From Holophagaceae bacterium (lineage in GTDB: Bacteria; Acidobacteriota; Holophagae; Holophagales; Holophagaceae), in assembly GCA_003158505.1 (NCBI GenBank), contig PMJK01000028.1, positions 1 to 20,166 on the forward strand: DNA of 20,166 bases, written 5' to 3'. The translations under genes were made by a program, and so were the position numbers. Of this stretch, positions 15,299-20,166 are shown piece by piece (position 1 is the first letter of the stretch; each line of letters starts with the position of its first letter). Under the pieces are notes generated by a model. It saw nothing but the letters and a program-made list of their open reading frames with translations, made no database searches and had not been told where the DNA came from.

Positions 15299-17146
15299 AT
15301 GTCCCGCAAGCTTGTGGAGTGTGTGCCCAACATCTCGGAGGGCCGGGATGCCGCGAAGATCAAGCAGGTAACGGACGCCATCGCGGCGGTACCAGGGATT
15401 CGGCTGCTCGACGTGGATCCCGGCGCGGACACGAACCGCACGGTCATCACCTTCGTGGGCGCGCCGGAGGCCGTGCTGGAGGGCGCGTTCTGCTGCATAC
15501 GCGAGGCCGCCCGGACCATCGATATGCGCCTCCATCATGGTGCCCACCCGCGCATGGGGGCCACGGACGTCGTGCCCTTCGTGCCCGTGGAGGGCGTGAC
15601 CATGGAGGATTGTGCCGACCTGGCTCGCCGGCTCGGCGAGCGTGTGGCGCGCGAGTTGGCCATCCCTGTCTATCTCTACGAAGCCGCTGCCTCGCGGCCG
15701 GAGCGGAGCAACCTGGCCGAGGTCCGCAAGGGCGAGTACGAGGGCCTGGAGATGAAGCTTCAGGATCCCCAGTGGCAGCCTGACTTCCCCGCCCCCTACA
15801 ACGCCCAGGCCGGCGCCACCATCATGGGCGCCCGGGAATTCCTGGTGGCCTACAACGTGACGCTGAATTCCGGCAGCAAGGATCATGCGACCGACATCGC
15901 CTTCGAGTTGCGGGAGAAGGGCCGTGTGGCCCGACGCGGACGCGTGAAGCCCTACTACCAGGCTGGCGAGTTGATCTTCTACCAGGACGGTTCCTTCCCC
16001 TGCGGCAACTGCGACTTCATGGGCTCGACCTTCCAGGAGACCGTGGACCACTGCGCCTCGGCCCATGGTTACGACCTGCCCGCCCTCATGCGCATGAATG
16101 ACGTCGACCCAGCGCACCCGGTGGGCCAGAAGGTCCGTCGCCGGGGCATCTTCAGCCACTGCAAGGCCATCGGCTGGTACGTGGATACCTACCGGCGCGC
16201 CCAGATCAGCGTGAACCTCACGGACTACAAGCAGACCGCGCCTCACACCGTGCTGGAGGAGGCCCGCAGGCTGGCGACCGAGCGCGGACTCGTGGTCACG
16301 GGCAGCGAGATCGTGGGCCTGGTGCCCTTCCAGTGCCTGCTGGCTACGGGCCGCCACTACCTGAGAGCCATGGGCAAGTCCACCGGCGTTCCCACCACCG
16401 ACATCCTGCAGACCGCCGTGTTCTCCATGGGCCTCGGCGACGTGGCGCCCTTCGAGATCGAGAAGAAGGTGTTGGGCTTGCCCACCTACGATCCGAAGGC
16501 CCTGGTGTCCATGCAAGTGCACGCCTTCACGGACGAGGTCAGCCGGGACACGCCGGCGCCCGGCGGCGGCTCCATCGCGGCCCTGGCGGGCAGCCTCGGC
16601 GCGGCCCTCGCGAGCATGGTGGCCAACTTGGCCCAGGGCGGACTGGATGCCGAGAAGGACGCCAAACTCATCGTCCTGGCCGAAAAGGCGCAGCTGCTCA
16701 AGGACCGCCTGATGATGGCAGTGGACGCCGATACCAATGCCTTCAACGCCTTCATGGATGCCCGTCGCCTGCCGGACGCGACGCCCGAACAGAAGGCTGC
16801 CCGGCAGGCCGCCATGCAGGCCGGGCTCAAGGTGGCCGTCGACGTGCCACTCATGACCGCCCAGGTCAGCTTCGAGGCCCTGGAACTGGCCGGTGAGGCC
16901 GCCCGCCTGGGCAAGGTGGCCTCCATCACGGACGCGGCCGTCGGAGCCCAGATGGCCTACGCGGGCGTACGTGGTGGCGTGTGGAACGTGGTCATCAACC
17001 TCAAGGACATCGCGGACGCCGCCTATGTGGCCAACATGCAGGCCCAATGCGACCGCCTGCTGGCGCAGGCGGTCGAGAAAGTCACCGAGATCACCGCTTT
17101 TGTGGATCAGAAGCTGCTGGACCGTCTGCAGAAGGGAAAGAAGTAA
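15299..17146 (+). CDS. ftcD: Bifunctional glutamate formimidoyltransferase / formimidoyltetrahydrofolate cyclodeaminase
   Basis: This 615-residue fusion transfers the formimino group from formiminoglutamate (histidine breakdown) to tetrahydrofolate and then releases ammonia to give methenyl-THF. The formiminotransferase half starts SRKLVECVPNISEGRD and has HHGAHPRMGATDVVPF (79-94; His83 aligns with the catalytic His of the mammalian enzyme). The cyclodeaminase half begins about residue 405, with DEVSRDTPAPGGGSIAALAG (412-431), VDADTNAFNAFMDA and VINLKDIADAAY (565-576). Between residues about 215 and 290 there is an insertion absent from human FTCD that contains CGNC-x12-H-x4-H (Cys235, Cys238, His251, His256), a C2H2 zinc-finger pattern. 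GGAGGA lies 3 bases before the ATG. No other hut gene is in the window; a chemoreceptor gene follows on the same strand. Confidence 0.93.
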   Translation: MSRKLVECVPNISEGRDAAKIKQVTDAIAAVPGIRLLDVDPGADTNRTVITFVGAPEAVLEGAFCCIREAARTIDMRLHHGAHPRMGATDVVPFVPVEGVTMEDCADLARRLGERVARELAIPVYLYEAAASRPERSNLAEVRKGEYEGLEMKLQDPQWQPDFPAPYNAQAGATIMGAREFLVAYNVTLNSGSKDHATDIAFELREKGRVARRGRVKPYYQAGELIFYQDGSFPCGNCDFMGSTFQETVDHCASAHGYDLPALMRMNDVDPAHPVGQKVRRRGIFSHCKAIGWYVDTYRRAQISVNLTDYKQTAPHTVLEEARRLATERGLVVTGSEIVGLVPFQCLLATGRHYLRAMGKSTGVPTTDILQTAVFSMGLGDVAPFEIEKKVLGLPTYDPKALVSMQVHAFTDEVSRDTPAPGGGSIAALAGSLGAALASMVANLAQGGLDAEKDAKLIVLAEKAQLLKDRLMMAVDADTNAFNAFMDARRLPDATPEQKAARQAAMQAGLKVAVDVPLMTAQVSFEALELAGEAARLGKVASITDAAVGAQMAYAGVRGGVWNVVINLKDIADAAYVANMQAQCDRLLAQAVEKVTEITAFVDQKLLDRLQKGKK

Positions 17147-17268
17147 CCCTTCAACGCATGAATATCCTACTGGTCGGTAAAATTTGACCATCACAATTCA
17201 TTTCCATACCAAAGTTCGCCGAAGAGTCCCCGTTCAACCCTTTTTCGTTTGGCCGGGGATGGTGCTCA

Positions 17269-18804
17269 ATGAACCGCAAAGGATTAGCCCTGAAGTTCTT
17301 CCTGCCCGTGGCCCTGTCCCTGGCGGCGCTGCTTGGCCTCGTCATCTGGGGCGTCAGCGCCTACCAGACGGCCCAGGCTGAAAAAGCCTTCGAAGAGAAC
17401 CTGACCTCGCTGGCAGTCTCCTCGCGGTCCATGTTGCATGCCGATGCCGAGGACTACTGCAAGAGCCGCGGCATGACCTTCCATCGCGTCCTGAAGGGGC
17501 AATTCGCCAAGGACCCCGCCGCGGAGGCCTTCGAGCGCGAAAGCCTGGGTCAGTTCGGCAGCAATCCGGCCCTGGACTACCGGGTGGGCCGATTCACCAA
17601 TGCCAGCGGAGAACCCAGCATCTATGTACTCAGTCCTGGGCGGCTCAAGGAATCCTGTATCAACTGCCACAATTCCTATGGATTAGATGAGTTCAAAGGC
17701 CAGAAGGAGGGTGACCTGGTGGCTTCCTTTGGCGTTTCCATGTCCACGGCCGACCTGTATCGGACCCAGCGGAACATCCGAATCATCTCGATCCTGGCGG
17801 GTCTGGCCCTGCTGGCCATCATCAGCGCCATCATGACCCGCCGGGTGACCTCCTCCATCCTCAAGCCCCTGGAACGCCTCGCCGGCGCCATCGGTCGGGT
17901 GGCGACCGGGGATATGACCGTGAAAGCCCCCGTCGAAAGCGAGGACGAGATCGGGCAGCTGGCCCAGACCTTCAATGGCATGGTGGCCGATCTCAACCAG
18001 GCCCTGGGCAGCATGGGGCGGGCCTCCGAGCAGGTGGCCTCCGGTAGCACGGAACTGGCCGCCAGCGCTGAACAGATGAGCCAAACGGTCCAGGAGACCG
18101 CCCGGGTGGGCGAGGAACTCCGCCAGGCCGGCCGCCAAGTGCTGGAATCGTTGCGACAGTTGGACGCCAACGTGGAATCCATGGCCGACCACACGCGCCA
18201 GACCGGGACCAAGACCGATGCGGCCGTCCAGGACACGGATCGGGGCGCCGAGACCGGCCGAGGCACTTCCCATGGCATGCAGGCCATCCAGGAGGCCACC
18301 TCCCGCATCGTCCAGGCGGTGAAAGTGATCCAGGGCCTCGCCCGGCAGACCAATCTGCTGTCGCTGAATGCGGCCATCGAGGCCGCCAAGGCCGGAGCCC
18401 AGGGCAAGGGGTTCGCCGTGGTCGCCGAAGAGGTTCGCATCCTGGCAGAGCGCAGCGGGCACAGCGCGAAGGAGATCGAGGAGACGATCCATGCCATGCA
18501 GGCCGCAGTCACCGAAGGGGCCCTCAGCGTGGACGTGACCATCCACCACCTCGAGGCGATCCGGGACAGGATCTCCCAGGTGTCTGGAAGCATCCACGAG
18601 ATCGGCACGCTCAGCCAGGGCCAGGCCGAAACCAGCCGGGAAGTGGGCCGCCTCATGAACCAGACCGCCGCACGGCTGGATCAGAACGCCGCCGCCACCC
18701 ACCAGCTGTCGGCCACGGTGCATGAGGTCGCGAAAACGTCCGATGAATTGTCCCGGGTAGCCGAGGCGCTCAAGGAGACCGTGCAACGGTTCAAGCTGCG
18801 ATAA
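17269..18804 (+). CDS. Methyl-accepting chemotaxis protein with periplasmic haem-binding (CxxCH) sensor domain
   Basis: This 511-residue chemoreceptor has TM1 (about 8-30), a periplasmic domain (about 32-168), TM2 (about 170-190), a HAMP domain (about 191-245: RRVTSSILKPLERLAGAIGR) and a cytoplasmic signalling coiled coil. The hairpin tip is GLARQTNLLSLNAAIEAAKA (356-375), then GKGFAVVAEEVRILAERS. The periplasmic part contains Cys130-x-x-Cys133-His134 (ESCINCHNSYG), a c-type haem attachment site, in a Tll0287-like/DUF3365-type context (ending GDLVASFGVSMST). Haem-containing chemoreceptors of this kind are known from Geobacter and are thought to sense redox state or gases. No CheW, CheA or other che gene is nearby, so it feeds a pathway encoded elsewhere. 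The ATG has GGGGA 8-10 bases upstream; TTGACC at 17184 may be part of its promoter, but the -10 is weak. Confidence 0.92.
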   Translation: MNRKGLALKFFLPVALSLAALLGLVIWGVSAYQTAQAEKAFEENLTSLAVSSRSMLHADAEDYCKSRGMTFHRVLKGQFAKDPAAEAFERESLGQFGSNPALDYRVGRFTNASGEPSIYVLSPGRLKESCINCHNSYGLDEFKGQKEGDLVASFGVSMSTADLYRTQRNIRIISILAGLALLAIISAIMTRRVTSSILKPLERLAGAIGRVATGDMTVKAPVESEDEIGQLAQTFNGMVADLNQALGSMGRASEQVASGSTELAASAEQMSQTVQETARVGEELRQAGRQVLESLRQLDANVESMADHTRQTGTKTDAAVQDTDRGAETGRGTSHGMQAIQEATSRIVQAVKVIQGLARQTNLLSLNAAIEAAKAGAQGKGFAVVAEEVRILAERSGHSAKEIEETIHAMQAAVTEGALSVDVTIHHLEAIRDRISQVSGSIHEIGTLSQGQAETSREVGRLMNQTAARLDQNAAATHQLSATVHEVAKTSDELSRVAEALKETVQRFKLR

Positions 18805-18845
18805 TCCAGAGCCGACTGAGCTGACCGGCGGCCTCAGGACAACCC

Positions 18846-19781
18846 ATGCGTGCGCCGAACGGAGGATTCCGATACCAGGAGCAGATCGGATCCTTGGAGT
18901 CCGGACGGAATATACTGACGCATCTCACGATCCGACACCCCCTGGCTTCTGAACCCGAATGGCTGAGGCGGATCGACTCGGGCCAGGTGTTCCTCGGGGA
19001 TGCACCCGCCCGGTGGGATGACATCCTCCAGACTGGGCAGAAGCTCATCTGGGCCCGCCCCCCCTGGATCGAGCCTGAGGTGCCCGTCGCCACTGCCATC
19101 CTGTACGAGGACGAGGATCTTCTGGCCGTGGCCAAGCCCAGCGGACTGCCCACTCTGCCCGGGGGCGGTGAATTCCTGGATCACACGCTCCTCACCCTGA
19201 TCAGGCGGAGGCATCCCGAAGCCAGCCCCATGCACCGGCTGGGTCGTGGCACCTCCGGAATCGTGCTCTTCGCACCCTCTGCCAAGGCCCGGAAGCCCCT
19301 TCAGGCAGCCTTTCAGAGTGACGGGACGCGCAAGGTCTACCGCACCCTGTGCAGCGGGCACCCCGAGGCTGCCACCTTTGAAATCTCAGCCCCCATCGGA
19401 GAAGTGCCTTACGCCCCCCTGGGACTTCTCCACGCCGCCCGTGCCGGGGGGCGCCCCTCGGAAAGCCACGTGACCGTGCTGGAACGTCGGGAAGGAGCCT
19501 CCCTCGTGGAGGTGGAGATTCTGACGGGGCGTCCCCACCAGATCCGCATCCACCTGGCCTGGGCGGGCCATCCGCTGGTGGGGGACCCACTGTACGGGCC
19601 GGGAGGCGTTCCCTCGCCGGGTACCCACGCCCTGCCCGGTGATCCGGGCTACCTGCTGCATGCCCATCGGCTGGAACTGGCCCATCCCCGCACCGGGGAT
19701 CGGGTCACACTCATCTGCCAGCCGCCACCGGACCTTCGAACCTTAGAAACAAGCGAAAGGAAATTTGAAAGCGGAGGGTAG
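18846..19781 (+). CDS. RluA-family pseudouridine synthase-like protein, catalytic Asp replaced by Gly
   Basis: This 311-residue protein has an N-terminal S4-like segment (about 24-72: LTIRHPLASEPEWLRRIDSG, then LGDAPARWDDILQTGQKLIW) and an RluA-type domain: ILYEDEDLLAVAKPSGLPTL (85-104), MHRLGRGTSGIVLFA (129-143), KVYRTL (163-168) and TGRPHQIRIHLAWAGHPLVG (227-246). RluA enzymes isomerise uridine in rRNA or tRNA. The usual motif is HRLDxxTSG with a catalytic Asp; here it reads HRLGRGTSG, so Gly133 takes that place. Gly variants exist, from memory, in some RluA-like proteins, so this may be a subfamily rather than a dead gene; the remaining motifs are well kept. AGGA lies 8 bases before the ATG. 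The last codons and stop overlap copy C of the polypurine element, giving a non-family-like tail SERKFESGG. Confidence 0.85.
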   Translation: MRAPNGGFRYQEQIGSLESGRNILTHLTIRHPLASEPEWLRRIDSGQVFLGDAPARWDDILQTGQKLIWARPPWIEPEVPVATAILYEDEDLLAVAKPSGLPTLPGGGEFLDHTLLTLIRRRHPEASPMHRLGRGTSGIVLFAPSAKARKPLQAAFQSDGTRKVYRTLCSGHPEAATFEISAPIGEVPYAPLGLLHAARAGGRPSESHVTVLERREGASLVEVEILTGRPHQIRIHLAWAGHPLVGDPLYGPGGVPSPGTHALPGDPGYLLHAHRLELAHPRTGDRVTLICQPPPDLRTLETSERKFESGG

Positions 19782-19867
19782 CGGAAACAAGGAGGAGAGC
19801 GGAGAAACTGCTGTTTGCCGCCCTGTTTTACTCCGCTTTCCTCAGCCCCTCCGCTGTCCTCCGCTTC
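19767..19867. terminator. Facing polypurine elements (copy C), possible bidirectional terminator
   Basis: The left arm (about 19767-19810) is purine-rich on plus and overlaps the end of the RluA-like gene. The right arm (19831-19867) is its pyrimidine-rich counterpart; read on minus it differs from copy A at only three of 37 positions. The two arms pair imperfectly around a 20-base centre, unlike copy B. They separate a plus gene from the convergent ABC-F gene. The remaining 84 bases before the ABC-F stop hold only a weak inverted repeat GTTCCTT/AAGGAAC (19873-19919). Confidence 0.6.
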
Positions 19868-19951
19868 ACTTGGTTCCTTGATCCTTGACGGATTCTGCGC
19901 GATGGGAGCATGAAGGAACATCGATGAGGATAAGGTAGATACCGAATGCCG

Positions 19952-20166
19952 TCAGTTATGCACCCCCGGCGCCTCGCGGCCCATGCGCTCCACATATTCC
20001 GGGTAGGAGCCCCCGAACACCACGGGGCCTTCGTGTTCCTCGCCACCCAGTTCCAGCACCCGGTTCGCGAGGCCGCGAAGGAACGTCCGGTCGTGCGACA
20101 CGAAGAGCATGGTGCCTTCGAAGTCCTTCAGGGCGTCGATCAGCATCTCCTTGGTGGCCAGGTCCA
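19952..20166 (-). CDS. ABC-F family ATPase, C-terminal end (cut by window edge)
   Basis: Reading the minus strand from the right edge gives DLATKEMLIDALKDFEGTML followed by FVSHDRTFLRGLANRVLEL. This is the D-loop and H-loop region of the second nucleotide-binding domain of ABC-F proteins (usual wording NHLDL then GTxxxVSHDRxFL). ABC-F proteins are soluble twin-ATPase factors that act on the ribosome; most of this one lies outside the window. About 71 residues are seen, ending in VEHMGREAP-like polar residues without the long C-terminal extension found in Uup. The subfamily (EttA, Uup, YheS or resistance-type) cannot be decided from this fragment. Confidence 0.88.
   Translation of the reverse strand, partial: DLATKEMLIDALKDFEGTMLFVSHDRTFLRGLANRVLELGGEEHEGPVVFGGSYPEYVERMGREAPGVHN

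Noticed and set aside
15251..17194. Long minus-strand open frame opposite ftcD
   Set aside because: The plus frame is unmistakable FtcD along its full length; the antisense translation is His/Gly/Val-rich with no domain.
17178..17225. Sigma28-type flagellar promoter upstream of the chemoreceptor
   Set aside because: A TAAA and a GCCGAAGA are present but their spacing (about 36 bases) is far from the required 15.

Overview
The window is a GC-rich, gene-dense bacterial chromosome segment. It carries fourteen complete protein genes that I recognise or can describe by domain, one small hypothetical gene, and two genes cut by the window edges. Signal peptides, a periplasmic haem-binding chemoreceptor and a periplasmic solute-binding protein point to a didermic bacterium. 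The mix of haem-type chemoreceptor, long multi-PAS hybrid kinase and bifunctional FtcD would suit an environmental, possibly anaerobic or metal-respiring lineage. I lean towards Acidobacteriota, Holophaga/Geothrix-like; this is an impression from gene content, not a computed placement. No tRNA, rRNA, CRISPR array, insertion sequence or phage gene was seen. No gene-free stretch exceeds 300 bases.

Layout. Positions 1-1849 (minus strand): acpP, fabF and the start of uvrB, i.e. fatty-acid synthesis followed by nucleotide-excision repair. Positions 2014-4069 (plus): a XerC/D tyrosine recombinase and a WYL-domain protein with a lysine/alanine/proline-rich tail. Positions 4073-6243 (minus): a secreted thioredoxin-fold protein and an orphan family-5 solute-binding protein. 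Positions 6328-8317 (plus): an Rrf2-family regulator, the tRNA thiolation enzyme TtcA and a small exported hypothetical protein. Positions 8465-10748 (minus): a cysteine desulfurase and an RlmI-type rRNA methyltransferase. Positions 10770-11696 (plus): a cytosolic 5'-nucleotidase. Positions 11706-15122 (minus): a six-PAS hybrid histidine kinase. Positions 15299-19781 (plus): bifunctional FtcD, a haem-binding methyl-accepting chemotaxis protein and an RluA-like pseudouridine synthase. Positions 19952-20166 (minus): the C-terminus of an ABC-F ATPase.

How the genes relate. Several are RNA-modification or translation genes (ttcA, rlmI, the RluA-like gene, the ABC-F gene). The cysteine desulfurase could supply sulfur to TtcA, and the Rrf2 regulator directly upstream of ttcA carries a displaced cysteine cluster that could sense Fe-S or redox state. 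Most of the rest looks like ordinary core genome in short operons.

The most unusual non-coding signal is a family of polypurine elements with a GCGGAGGA core. Five arms occur at three loci, each at the 3' end of a gene and each purine-rich in the sense direction of that gene. At the convergent pair near 8.4 kb the two arms form a 40-bp uninterrupted match with only a 2-nt bulge. Other points of interest are a C2H2 zinc-finger-like insertion inside the formiminotransferase half of FtcD, a Gly in place of the catalytic Asp in the RluA-like enzyme, and the WYL protein that lacks a helix-turn-helix.
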